From Pseudomonadota bacterium (GTDB lineage Bacteria > Pseudomonadota > Gammaproteobacteria > Steroidobacterales > Steroidobacteraceae), in NCBI GenBank assembly GCA_023417315.1, contig JAEZFW010000068.1, forward strand, positions 62,001 to 126,000: a stretch of 64,000 nt of DNA, given 5' to 3'. Positions within the stretch are counted from its first letter, which is position 1. Every line of letters begins with the position of its first letter. Position numbers and translations under genes: made by a program. Positions 16,426 through 24,907 of this stretch are shown here, one piece after another. The notes beneath the pieces are model-generated. The model was given only the letters and a program-made list of their open reading frames with translations, searched no databases and was not told the DNA's origin.

Positions 16426-17850
16426 ATGCTTGAACACGTGCGCGAACCCATGTCAGGCATCGATCTCGCCTGGCTGCGAATGGAAAGCGCCACCACTCCA
16501 ATGATGGTGGTTGCCATCCTGACACTCGCATCACCGGTCTCCTTGAGCGCAATAAGGGCGCTGATCGAGCGACGTCTGCTACGTTTCGCCCGCTTCACGC
16601 AACGCCCCATCCATGACTTCACGGGCACGGATTGGCAGACCGATCCGCAGTTCACGCTCGATACTCATGTGCACCGACTCGTACTACCGGCACGAGCGGG
16701 ACAACGGCAGTTGGAAGCAGCCGCAAGCGATCTCGCCAGCACCTCGCTCGATCCTCGCCATCCGCTGTGGCAAATCCATGTCGTCGAACGCTATCGCCGC
16801 GGGAGCGCACTCATCATGCGCTTCCATCATTGCTACGGCGATGGAGCCGCATTGGTGCGCGTGCTCGGTTCGCTGGCGGATGCGCACTCGCCTTCGGCAT
16901 CGACATCCACGCCTCCCCCGCCGTCTCCCTTCGTCTCCTCAGTACCGCTGGTCGGTTCGGCGGTATCTTGGGCAGAGGACTTCGTCGCAGGCGCGTTGAA
17001 TCTCGTGTCCGCATCGTTGCATGCGCTGACGCATCCGAAAGAAACCGCTGCGCTCGCACAGCAGGTCTCGAATGCGACAGCGGAGCTCGCTCGCATCGCA
17101 ACCTTGAGCGATGAGCCCTCCACTGCCTTCAAGGGCGAGCTCGGTGTCCGAAAGCGGGTGGCGTGGGCGGCCACGCTTCGGCTGGACGAGGTCAAGACGA
17201 TCGGTCACGCGCTCGACTGCACGGTCAACGATGTGTTGCTCACGACAGTGGCGGGTGCATTGGGTCATTACTTGCGACAGCGCGGATCCGTGGACGAGGA
17301 TATGGTCATCCGCGCGTTGGTGCCGGTCAACCTACGCCCTCTGAATGCGGAGCCGGAATTAGGTAATCGTTTCGGACTCGTGTTTGCGAATCTGCCCGTA
17401 GGCGAGCGCGATCCCGTGGCCAGACTGATAAGAGTCCACGGCGACATGGAGAATCTGAAGCGTTCGACCCAACCTTTGCTTTCGTTTTGGCTGCTCACCG
17501 CCATGGGTATGCTGCCAGGCATCGTGGAGACGCAAGCGATCGATGTGTTCACGAGTAAGGCGACACTCGTCATCTCGAATGTGCCGGGCCCGAAGCATTC
17601 GTTGTTTCTCGCCGGCGCGCGCATCGAGCAACCGCTCTTCTGGGTTCCTCAGGCCGGTCGCATCGGGATCGGCATTAGCTTGTTGACCTATAACGGCCGC
17701 GTGCATTTCGGTGTCATGGCGGATGCCAACCTCATTGGCGACCCAAGCGTGGTGACCCGAGCGTTCGCGACCGAGTTCGAGAAGCTGCTGCTGTGCGTTG
17801 TCTCCATGCAACCAGGTGTGCGGCGCGGGGGCTCTCCGCGTCATACATGA
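16426..17850 (+). CDS. Wax ester synthase / diacylglycerol acyltransferase (WS/DGAT)
   Basis: 474 residues from the ATG at 16426; the start MSGIDLAWLRME at 16450 fits the family N-terminus better. The catalytic HHxxxDG motif is HHCYGDG (His134, His135, Asp139 counting from 16426). Other family signatures are PLWQIHVVE before it, NDVLLTTVAGAL, and the C-terminal ISNVPGP segment followed by a conserved hydrophobic end. The enzyme esterifies acyl-CoA to a fatty alcohol or to diacylglycerol, at the inner face of the cytoplasmic membrane where lipid bodies form. It heads a plus-strand run with phasin, patatin, lipase and acyl-CoA ligase, and is divergent from the fatty acyl reductase. This makes wax esters the likely product. 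Confidence 0.94.
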   Translation: MLEHVREPMSGIDLAWLRMESATTPMMVVAILTLASPVSLSAIRALIERRLLRFARFTQRPIHDFTGTDWQTDPQFTLDTHVHRLVLPARAGQRQLEAAASDLASTSLDPRHPLWQIHVVERYRRGSALIMRFHHCYGDGAALVRVLGSLADAHSPSASTSTPPPPSPFVSSVPLVGSAVSWAEDFVAGALNLVSASLHALTHPKETAALAQQVSNATAELARIATLSDEPSTAFKGELGVRKRVAWAATLRLDEVKTIGHALDCTVNDVLLTTVAGALGHYLRQRGSVDEDMVIRALVPVNLRPLNAEPELGNRFGLVFANLPVGERDPVARLIRVHGDMENLKRSTQPLLSFWLLTAMGMLPGIVETQAIDVFTSKATLVISNVPGPKHSLFLAGARIEQPLFWVPQAGRIGIGISLLTYNGRVHFGVMADANLIGDPSVVTRAFATEFEKLLLCVVSMQPGVRRGGSPRHT

Positions 17851-17970
17851 GTGATCCCCCTATTCCTTCACGGTCTTTCGCTATTTCGGCGATCTCGCAC
17901 GGCTCACACACTGCGACCCAGTTGTCGCCCTGGCAACTCAAAGCTCTTCAATCACTCGGGAGATATCACC

Positions 17971-18516
17971 ATGGCTGCACGAAAAAAGGGTAAGCGCCGT
18001 ACCGCAAGCCGAGCGTCGACGAAGCGAGCATCGACGAGGCGTGCCTCGCCGAGACAAACAGCGGTGAAGCGAGCCTCAGACAAGTTCGATCTCGTCGAGA
18101 CCGGCCATAAGGTCTGGCTGGCAGGACTTGGCGCAATGGCACGTGCACAAAGCGAAGGACCGAAGCTCTTCGAGGCGCTCGTAGAGGAAGGCGCCATCGT
18201 GCAGGAGCGTGCGCGCGAGACGACCGAGCAATTCTTCAGCAAAGCCGTCGCCGAGGTCAGGGGTGCAGCGGACGAACGAATGGAAGCGCTGCGCGGCACC
18301 GCGAATGAAACCTGGGACAATGTCGAGAAGATCTTTCAGTCGCGTGTTCAGAAGGCATTACAGCAGATCGGCATGCCCACCTCGCATGAGATTCGCGCGC
18401 TGACACGCAAAGTCGACGACCTGACTCGCAGCGTCGAGGGCCTGAGCGCGAAGCCGCGGCGAGCCGGCGTCGGACGGACGACGAGCAGCGAAGCAGCATC
18501 GAGCGCCGCTGTCTAA
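17971..18516 (+). CDS. Phasin-family granule protein with basic N-terminal tail
   Basis: 181 residues from the ATG at 17971, which follows GGGAGATATCACC. Residues 1-38 are an Arg/Lys/Ser/Thr/Ala-rich tail with repeats of the ASTKRA / ASTRRA kind, like histone H1. Residues 40-135 are amphipathic helix with the phasin-like opening TGHKVWLAGLGAMARAQ and GPKLFEALVEEG. The C-terminus (138-160) contains a likely coiled coil (HEIRALTRKVDDLTRSVEGL). The shape matches PhaI/PhaF-type polyester granule proteins, although in PhaF the basic part is C-terminal. Lying between the wax ester synthase and a patatin, it could coat wax ester bodies and tether them to DNA. That function is inference. Confidence 0.85.
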   Translation: MAARKKGKRRTASRASTKRASTRRASPRQTAVKRASDKFDLVETGHKVWLAGLGAMARAQSEGPKLFEALVEEGAIVQERARETTEQFFSKAVAEVRGAADERMEALRGTANETWDNVEKIFQSRVQKALQQIGMPTSHEIRALTRKVDDLTRSVEGLSAKPRRAGVGRTTSSEAASSAAV

Positions 18517-18531
18517 TCGCTGCAGCGGCCA

Positions 18532-19758
18532 ATGCTGAACGTCGAGCCCGCCGCCAAGCAACGCCCCAGTCGGCGTCGATTCGGTGTGGCGTTAGCTGGC
18601 GGCGGTCCACTCGGTGCGTTCTACCAGCTGGGCACGCTGCACGCGCTGGTAGAATGCACCGAAGGACTCGATCTCACGCGGCTCGACGGGTACGTCGGCG
18701 TGAGCTCCGGCGCGGTCATTTGCGCATGTCTCGCGAACGGATTGTCGACCGACGACATGATTCGCGCCTTCTTCGTCGAAGACGCCGCTGCGGAGTATCC
18801 CTTGTCGCCCGGCACTTTGATGTGCCCGGCCTTCATGGAGTACACGCGCCGTCTCGCTTCTCTTCCCCGGCTCGTCAATCAAGTCATCGTAGAGTGGATG
18901 CGAGATCCGCTTCGTCAGAACTGGGCGGAGTTCTTCACGCCGCTGCTCGAGGCCATTCCGACTGGGGTATTCGACAATCGTCCGTTCGAGCGGTACCTAC
19001 GCACGCTGATGACGAGCGAAGGACGAACGAACGACTTTCGTCAGCTGCCATGCATCTTGCGGATCGTGGCGACCGATTTGAACGCGGGGACCGAAGTGCG
19101 CTTCGGTGAACCTGGTCTGGATGATGTCCCAATCTCCGAAGCCATTCGTGCGAGTACGGCGCTGCCGGGGCTGTATATCCCCGTGACGTTCGGGGGCCGC
19201 ACTTATGTGGATGGTGCGTTGCTGCGCACGGTAAACGCCTCGCTGGTGCTCGAGCGTGGAGCTGACCTCGTCATTTCAGTCAATCCGCTCGTCACCTTCG
19301 ACAGCACAGCGAAGGGGGCTTCTCGCGCGCGCGACTTGGCCGGAAGCGGCTTGGTCCCGGTCATGAGCCAAACGTTTCGCGCGCTGATTCAGTCACGGAT
19401 GCAAGTGGGGATGGCACGCTACCGTGCGCTGTATCCGTTCGCGGACCGGCTGCTGTTCCAGCCGGATCGCAGTGACGAAGCAATATTCTTTGCGAACGTG
19501 TTCCGCTACCGCGACCGTGCACGCCTTGCCGAGCATGCCTATCAGCGTACGCGCAAGGTGCTGCGCATGCACGCTCATGAGCTCAAGCCGATTTTCGAGC
19601 GTCACGGCATCCGCCTTCGCAAGGAGCGACTCGCAGATGGCCGCACCTTCCTGACGAGTACGACTGAGGCGCATCGTGCAGAAGGCGAGGTCATCGCTCG
19701 GCTCGATCGCACGTTGGATCGATTGGCTCTCCTCGTCGAACAACACAGCGACGCATGA
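18532..19758 (+). CDS. Patatin-like phospholipase/acyl hydrolase
   Basis: 408 residues. The oxyanion loop is GGGPLGAF near residue 24, the nucleophile is Ser58 in GVSSG, and the dyad Asp227 is in YVDGALL, as in bacterial patatins. There is no signal peptide, so it acts in the cytosol or on lipid-body surfaces. The family hydrolyses phospholipids, acylglycerols or wax esters. It begins 15 bases after the phasin gene and is followed by a lipase, suggesting that the operon encodes both build-up and breakdown of neutral lipid. The C-terminal third (about 285-408) is helical with basic residues and not assigned. Confidence 0.92.
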   Translation: MLNVEPAAKQRPSRRRFGVALAGGGPLGAFYQLGTLHALVECTEGLDLTRLDGYVGVSSGAVICACLANGLSTDDMIRAFFVEDAAAEYPLSPGTLMCPAFMEYTRRLASLPRLVNQVIVEWMRDPLRQNWAEFFTPLLEAIPTGVFDNRPFERYLRTLMTSEGRTNDFRQLPCILRIVATDLNAGTEVRFGEPGLDDVPISEAIRASTALPGLYIPVTFGGRTYVDGALLRTVNASLVLERGADLVISVNPLVTFDSTAKGASRARDLAGSGLVPVMSQTFRALIQSRMQVGMARYRALYPFADRLLFQPDRSDEAIFFANVFRYRDRARLAEHAYQRTRKVLRMHAHELKPIFERHGIRLRKERLADGRTFLTSTTEAHRAEGEVIARLDRTLDRLALLVEQHSDA

Positions 19759-19774
19759 CCGGGAGTCGACCCGA

Positions 19775-20692
19775 GTGGCCGCGCGACGCCTCTGGCTTAT
19801 CTTCGCTGGCGAGCTTTCGACTTACGCGTTAGTCATCGCGCTGCTGAATGCCAAGCTGGGCATCCAAATCGTTGTGCTGGTCGCTGCCGTACCCGTGGCG
19901 ATGCTCGGTGTACGGATCGCACTCGTCCTCGGTTCGTTTCTGTTCGCGGCTTTGGTGGAGCGCGGCCCTCCGATTGGCTTCGTCGCTTGGTTGAAAATGA
20001 TTGCGCTGGAGTTCCTCGCGTTCCTTCGTTTCCAAGTGCTGATTGCAACGCATCCGCACAACGATCGCCCGGCATCTGAGCAGGAAGCCAACTTACCGCT
20101 GCTGGTACTGCTCCACGGCGTGTATTGCAACGGGGCCATCTGGCGACCGATCGTGCATGATTTGCAGCGACGCACCGGCTGCGCGATCAGAACCCCAGAT
20201 CTGGAACCGCCTTTGGCCGCCCTCGAGGTGCAAGCGCGCAGCCTCGCGAAGTGGCTTCAGACGGCGGCTGCGGTTCATCCCGCACGTCCGATCATCGTCG
20301 TGGCGCACAGCCTCGGTGGCCTGATGGTCCGCCAGATTCTGCTGGAGCATCCCTCTGTGCCGCTGCGGGCCATCTACGTCGGAACGCCGCATCGCGGAAC
20401 CCTTATCGCACGAGCATTGCGGGCACTGATCGGACGAGATCTGCGACAGAAAAGCGCTGCGCTCGCAGTGCTCGAGCGCGGTGCGCTGCCTCATGACGCG
20501 ATGAACATCTATACGCTGCACGACAACTTGGTCGTGCCGGCGAGCACCAGCGAGCTTGCCGGTGTGCGCAATCGCACCGTCATCGGTTGCGGCCACATGG
20601 CACTGATCTATTCACGCGAAGTGCGAGATCTGCTGTGCGATGAGATCGGCCGCGTGCTCAGCACCTATCGAGGGGCTACTGCCACTACCTAG
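19775..20692 (+). CDS. Membrane-anchored alpha/beta hydrolase (lipase-like)
   Basis: 305 residues from a GTG at 19775, just after the patatin stop; a further upstream start would overlap that gene. Residues 4-55 are hydrophobic with two or three membrane helices (TYALVIALL, QIVVLVAAVPVAML, IALVLGSFLFAALV). The hydrolase domain follows: LLVLLHGVYCNG as the oxyanion strand, the nucleophile Ser179 in VAHSLGG, and GCGHMAL supplying the likely catalytic His. VGTPHRGT after the nucleophile is typical of triacylglycerol lipase-type enzymes. It is likely to hydrolyse acylglycerols or wax esters at the membrane. The membrane anchor and the position next to the patatin and FadD support lipid mobilisation. 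Confidence 0.82.
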   Translation: MAARRLWLIFAGELSTYALVIALLNAKLGIQIVVLVAAVPVAMLGVRIALVLGSFLFAALVERGPPIGFVAWLKMIALEFLAFLRFQVLIATHPHNDRPASEQEANLPLLVLLHGVYCNGAIWRPIVHDLQRRTGCAIRTPDLEPPLAALEVQARSLAKWLQTAAAVHPARPIIVVAHSLGGLMVRQILLEHPSVPLRAIYVGTPHRGTLIARALRALIGRDLRQKSAALAVLERGALPHDAMNIYTLHDNLVVPASTSELAGVRNRTVIGCGHMALIYSREVRDLLCDEIGRVLSTYRGATATT

Positions 20693-20775
20693 TTCCCTAC
20701 GCGCGGTTCACGTGGCAACGAAACGCGCTCGGCGGTAGCGTCGAATGACCCCTTCCACGCAAGTCGCGTGACGTC

Positions 20776-22470
20776 ATGTTGGAAAAACCTTGGCTCAAAG
20801 TGTATCCGGGCGGCGTGCCTGCAGAGATCGAGTTAGATGCAGACGCGACCCTCGTCTCCATGTTCGAAACCGCCTGCAGACGTTTCGCAGATCGACCTGC
20901 GTTCCATAGTCTCGGCACGACGCTGACCTACCGGGAGCTGGAGAGTCGCTCGCGCGACTTCGCCTCCTATCTGCAGAGCACGGGGCTGCACCCCGGCGAG
21001 CGCATCGCGCTCATGCTGCCGAATGTGTTGCAGTACCCGATCGCATTGTTCGGGGCGTTACGCGCAGGCCTCGCCGTCGTCAACACGAATCCGCTCTACA
21101 CACCACGCGAGCTGGAGCACCAGCTCAAGGATTCAGGTGCGGTGTGCATCGTCGTGCTGGCCAACTTCGCTCATGTGGTAGAGCAAGTCCTTGGGCGAGT
21201 CGACGTGCGGCTCGTCATCATCAGCGAGCTCGGCGACATGTTGCGCTTTCCGCGCCGCGCGGTGGTCAACTGGGCCGTACGCCGTCTCAAGAAGCTCGTG
21301 CCGCAGTATCGCATCCAGGATGCGGTTTCGTTTCGGGATGCGATCGACTTCGGCGCACGCTACAAGTACGTCCCGAACAAAGTGTCGAGCGCGGATACAG
21401 CCTTCGTTCAGTACACAGGAGGAACGACCGGGGTTGCAAAAGGCGCGGTGCTGACGCATCGAAACGTGTCGGCGAATGTCGAGCAGCTCGCGCTCGTATG
21501 GTCATCCTACATCCGAGACGGCGAGGAGATCATCATCACCCCGCTGCCGCTATACCACATCTTCTGTTTGACAGTGAATTGCCTGACATTCACGCGCAAG
21601 GGCGGGCTCAACGTTTTGATCGTCAACCCGCGCGATCTCCCTGCGTTCATCGCGGAGCTCAAACATTGGCGGTTCACGTTCATCACCGGCGTCAACACGC
21701 TCTACAACGCGCTGCTGAATCATCCGCGGTTTTCGCAACTGGATTTCTCTCGGTTGAAGCTGGGCATCGCGGGCGGCATGGCCGTGCAACGCGGGGTTGC
21801 AGATCGCTGGCAGAAAGTGACTGGGCACTGGCTGGTCGAAGGCTATGGATTGACCGAGGCCTCGCCCGTTGTGACCTGCAATCTACCGACCGGTCCTGTG
21901 ATCGGTACGGTTGGCGTGCCGTTACCGTCTACAGAGATCTCGATTCGCACCGACAACGGCGAGGCTCCGGTGGGCGAGCCCGGCGAGCTGTGCGTACGCG
22001 GTCCGCAAGTCATGAAAGGCTACTGGCGTAACGACGTCGAAACCGCAAAGGTAATTGATTCCCAGGGTTGGTTGGCCACGGGCGATATCGCGGTGCTGGA
22101 GCCCACCGGCTACGTTCGCATCGTCGATCGCAAGAAAGACATGATCATCGTCTCCGGATTCAAAATCTTCCCCAACGAGGTCGAGGCCGTGATTGCCATG
22201 CATCCCGCGGTGGTCGAAGTTGGCTGCGTGGGGGTTCCGGATGAGCGCTCGGGCCAGGCGATCAAAGCCTTCGTCGTCACGCGTGAGGCAACGCTCACGG
22301 CGGAGCAGCTACAACAGCATTGCCGGCAGTACCTCACCGCATACAAGATTCCGAAACATGTCGAGTTCCGAGAATCGCTGCCGAAATCAAACATCGGTAA
22401 GATCTTGCGGCGCGCACTGATCGAGGAGACTCGCGCGAGTCATGAAGATCCCAGTGCTCTCGCTCATTGA
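20776..22470 (+). CDS. fadD: Long-chain acyl-CoA ligase (FadD-like)
   Basis: 564 residues, similar in length to E. coli FadD (561). The AMP-binding P-loop is YTGGTTGVAKGA (about residue 214), followed by YGLTEASPV, GWLATGD and the hinge DRKKDMIIVSGFKIFPNEVE. The catalytic Lys is in KSNIGKILRR near the C-terminus. The enzyme activates fatty acids with ATP and CoA for wax ester synthesis or beta-oxidation, at the inner face of the cytoplasmic membrane. It overlaps the next gene by 29 bases, which implies translational coupling. In this cluster it would recycle fatty acids released by the patatin and lipase. Confidence 0.94.
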   Translation: MLEKPWLKVYPGGVPAEIELDADATLVSMFETACRRFADRPAFHSLGTTLTYRELESRSRDFASYLQSTGLHPGERIALMLPNVLQYPIALFGALRAGLAVVNTNPLYTPRELEHQLKDSGAVCIVVLANFAHVVEQVLGRVDVRLVIISELGDMLRFPRRAVVNWAVRRLKKLVPQYRIQDAVSFRDAIDFGARYKYVPNKVSSADTAFVQYTGGTTGVAKGAVLTHRNVSANVEQLALVWSSYIRDGEEIIITPLPLYHIFCLTVNCLTFTRKGGLNVLIVNPRDLPAFIAELKHWRFTFITGVNTLYNALLNHPRFSQLDFSRLKLGIAGGMAVQRGVADRWQKVTGHWLVEGYGLTEASPVVTCNLPTGPVIGTVGVPLPSTEISIRTDNGEAPVGEPGELCVRGPQVMKGYWRNDVETAKVIDSQGWLATGDIAVLEPTGYVRIVDRKKDMIIVSGFKIFPNEVEAVIAMHPAVVEVGCVGVPDERSGQAIKAFVVTREATLTAEQLQQHCRQYLTAYKIPKHVEFRESLPKSNIGKILRRALIEETRASHEDPSALAH

Positions 22471-23161
22471 CGAGCTATCGCGCGCGCGTGAGCGATTGCG
22501 CAAAGATGCGGGCAAGCTCGCCGCGTTCGAACGATTGCAGAGCTGGCAAGTCGAGCGATTGCGGCGCACGTATGCAGATTACTACCGAGAGGAGCGTTAT
22601 CGCAGCGGCCTGGATTTCTTCACGCAGGATCTCTACGGCTCGCATGATTTCCACGGGCGCGACAGCGAGCTGCGCAAGGTGATGCACATGTGGTGTCGCG
22701 TATTGCCTGAGCGTGCACTCGCCGCGATCGAAGAGGCGCTCGGCCTCGAGTTGCTCTCGCTCGAGCTGGACCAGCAGATGGTGCGTGCCCTGCAGGGTGA
22801 GGCGATCACGCAGGAGAGCTATGCGAGCGCCTATCGCGAGATCGGTCGTCGCCTCGATAGGGAACGGCAGATCGCACTAATCGTGAGCGCCGGTCGCTCA
22901 CTTGATGAGCTGATCGGACACAAGTGGATCCCGCCGGCATTGAGAATGGCGCGGCGACCCGCTCGGCTCGCAGGAGTCCGCCAACTTCACGAGTTCTTGG
23001 AGCGCGGCTACGCCGCGTTCGCGAAGATGCGCGGTGCCGATCAGTTGTTGCGCGTAATCGAGGCGCGCGAGAACGCGATCCTCACGAACCTGTTCGCAAG
23101 CTCGCCGAACCCGTTCGACGTCCTCGATCTACAAACTCGACCAAGCAGTAAGATCCAATGA
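22442..23161 (+). CDS. Conserved-looking protein of unknown function, coupled to fadD
   Basis: 239 residues, not recognised. It is mostly helical and charged, with no signal peptide or membrane segment. A notable stretch is the aromatic Y-A-D-Y-Y-R-E-E-R-Y-R-S-G-L-D-F-F-T-Q-D-L-Y-G at residues 41-63, which recalls a motif (YADFF..PRY..A..FFL.ELYG) I associate with hypothetical gammaproteobacterial proteins. The start overlaps the fadD end by 29 bases and the stop overlaps the GMC oxidoreductase start as ATGA, so it is embedded in the operon. A helper role in fatty acid metabolism is plausible only from context. Confidence 0.75.
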   Translation: MKIPVLSLIDELSRARERLRKDAGKLAAFERLQSWQVERLRRTYADYYREERYRSGLDFFTQDLYGSHDFHGRDSELRKVMHMWCRVLPERALAAIEEALGLELLSLELDQQMVRALQGEAITQESYASAYREIGRRLDRERQIALIVSAGRSLDELIGHKWIPPALRMARRPARLAGVRQLHEFLERGYAAFAKMRGADQLLRVIEARENAILTNLFASSPNPFDVLDLQTRPSSKIQ

Positions 23162-24849
23162 CGTCCGATGCGCCTCGTGTTTCGATTGCTCGATCCAAGG
23201 CACGCGCCAAGTCCTTTCGTTACATCATCGTCGGCGCAGGCTCCGCTGGATGCGTGCTCGCCGACCGGCTTTCGCAAGATCCCACGAGTGATGTGTTGTT
23301 GATCGAAGCCGGCGGAAGGGACATCAATCCCTTCATTCATATGCCTGCAGGCATCGCGCGTCTCGTCCACAACCGCCGCATCAACTGGCACTACTACACA
23401 GAGCCGCAAGCGCAGCTGTTCGGCCGCAGCCTGTACTGGCCGCGCGGCAAAGTACTCGGCGGATCGAGTTCCATCAACGCGATGTGCTACATCCGCGGCC
23501 AACCCGAAGACTACGACGGCTGGAGCGATCAAGGAAACGCGGGATGGGACTACGCATCCGTGCTGCCCTACTTCAAGCGCTCCGAGCGGCAGATCGAGGG
23601 ATCTCGCTTGGCGACTTCGCCATTGCATAGCACACAAGGAAAGCTGTACGTCGAGGACTTGTCCTACGCGAATCCTTTGAGCGGGATATTCGTCGATGCG
23701 GCGGTTGCGAGCGGATTGACGCGCAACGATGATTTCAACGGTGGACGTCAGGAAGGCGCCGGGCTGTATCAGGTCACGCAGCATGCCGGTCGACGCTGCA
23801 GCACCGCCGTCGCCTATCTTAATTGCGCGCGCTCGCGTCCGAATCTCAAGATTGCGACTCACAGGTTCGTCAGACGCGTCATGCTCGAGAATGCTCGGGC
23901 TTGCGGCGTCGAGGTGCAGTACGGCACCCGCATCGAACGTTACTACTGCGATGGGGAAGTTCTGCTGTGCGCCGGAGCGATCAACTCGCCGCAGCTCTTG
24001 ATGTTGTCCGGCATTGGCCCACCTGATCATTTGGGCGCCTTCGGTATCCGTGTAGTCGCGCCGCTTGCAGGCGTCGGACGGAATCTGCAAGACCACCTCG
24101 ATATCTGCCTGCTGCAGAAATGCACGCAACGGATCACATACGATTTCTCGATCCTCGATGAACTGAAAGTCGCAGCGCGATATCTATTCACTGGGAACGG
24201 TCCTGCGGTTTCGAACATCGCAGAAGCGGGCGCGTTCCTGCGCAGCTCGCTGGCAAGCGCCAATCGACCCGACATCCAGTTGCACTTCGTGCCTGCGCAG
24301 CTGGACGATCACGGGCGCAATCGCCTGCCCGGCCACGGTTACACGGTGCACGCATGCTACTTACGGCCGCAAAGCCGTGGCCATATCGCCCTGCGCTCGC
24401 CCGACCCGCGTGAGCGAGCGCGCATCTTTCCGAACTATCTCGATGAGCCCCGCGATCTGAACGTCTTGATCGAGGCGGTGCAGCTCTCGAAAGCGATTCT
24501 GGCGGCGAAACCCTTCGATCCGTATCGGGGCACCGAACTGTTTCCAGGGGCGAACGTACGTGGCGAAACTGCGATCTCGGATTTCGTTCGCAGGCGCGCG
24601 GAGACGTTGTATCACCCGGTCGGCACGTGCCGGATGGGTATCGACGAGTCAGCGGTCGTCGACGCACGATTGTGCGTACGCGGCGTCGAAGCATTGCGCG
24701 TCGTCGATGCCTCGATCATGCCGACCCTCATCAGCGGCAACACGAACGCGCCTACGATCATGATTGCCGAGAAGGCCGCCGATCTGATTCTTGAGGCTGC
24801 TTCCCGATCACGTGTCGAAGCTAACGCTGGACCGAAACTGCGCGATTAG
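23158..24849 (+). CDS. GMC-family FAD-dependent alcohol oxidoreductase
   Basis: 563 residues. The FAD-binding GxGxxG is IVGAGSAGCVLADRL near residue 24, followed by LLIEAGG. The GMC signatures are PRGKVLGGSSSINAM (about 93-107) and GAINSPQLLMLSGIGP (about 275). The C-terminal catalytic His lies in YHPVGTCRMG, with VVDASIMPTLISGNTNAPT after it. The closest functional groups are choline dehydrogenase and AlkJ-type alcohol dehydrogenases, which oxidise primary alcohols to aldehydes and pass electrons to quinone. No signal peptide is seen, so it is cytosolic or membrane-associated. In this lipid cluster a long-chain alcohol released from wax esters is the plausible substrate (inference). The ATGA overlap with the preceding gene indicates co-translation. 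Confidence 0.9.
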   Translation: MTSDAPRVSIARSKARAKSFRYIIVGAGSAGCVLADRLSQDPTSDVLLIEAGGRDINPFIHMPAGIARLVHNRRINWHYYTEPQAQLFGRSLYWPRGKVLGGSSSINAMCYIRGQPEDYDGWSDQGNAGWDYASVLPYFKRSERQIEGSRLATSPLHSTQGKLYVEDLSYANPLSGIFVDAAVASGLTRNDDFNGGRQEGAGLYQVTQHAGRRCSTAVAYLNCARSRPNLKIATHRFVRRVMLENARACGVEVQYGTRIERYYCDGEVLLCAGAINSPQLLMLSGIGPPDHLGAFGIRVVAPLAGVGRNLQDHLDICLLQKCTQRITYDFSILDELKVAARYLFTGNGPAVSNIAEAGAFLRSSLASANRPDIQLHFVPAQLDDHGRNRLPGHGYTVHACYLRPQSRGHIALRSPDPRERARIFPNYLDEPRDLNVLIEAVQLSKAILAAKPFDPYRGTELFPGANVRGETAISDFVRRRAETLYHPVGTCRMGIDESAVVDARLCVRGVEALRVVDASIMPTLISGNTNAPTIMIAEKAADLILEAASRSRVEANAGPKLRD

Positions 24850-24893
24850 AATTCCGGGTAGGCAGACGCGAGGAAAGGACGAGTATGCGGTAC

Positions 24894-24903
24894 GGAGGTG
24901 ATC
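24894..24903 (+). promoter_or_regulatory. Extended Shine-Dalgarno before a GTG start
   Basis: GGAGGTGATC matches the whole anti-Shine-Dalgarno region of 16S rRNA, and sits 4 bases before the GTG at 24908. This supports the GTG over the ATG at 24914. Confidence 0.75.
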
Positions 24904-24907
24904 GAAG

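Noticed and set aside
23041..24129. 362-residue minus-strand frame in the GMC oxidoreductase
   Set aside because: Antisense to FAD-binding and GMC signatures; low-complexity composition.
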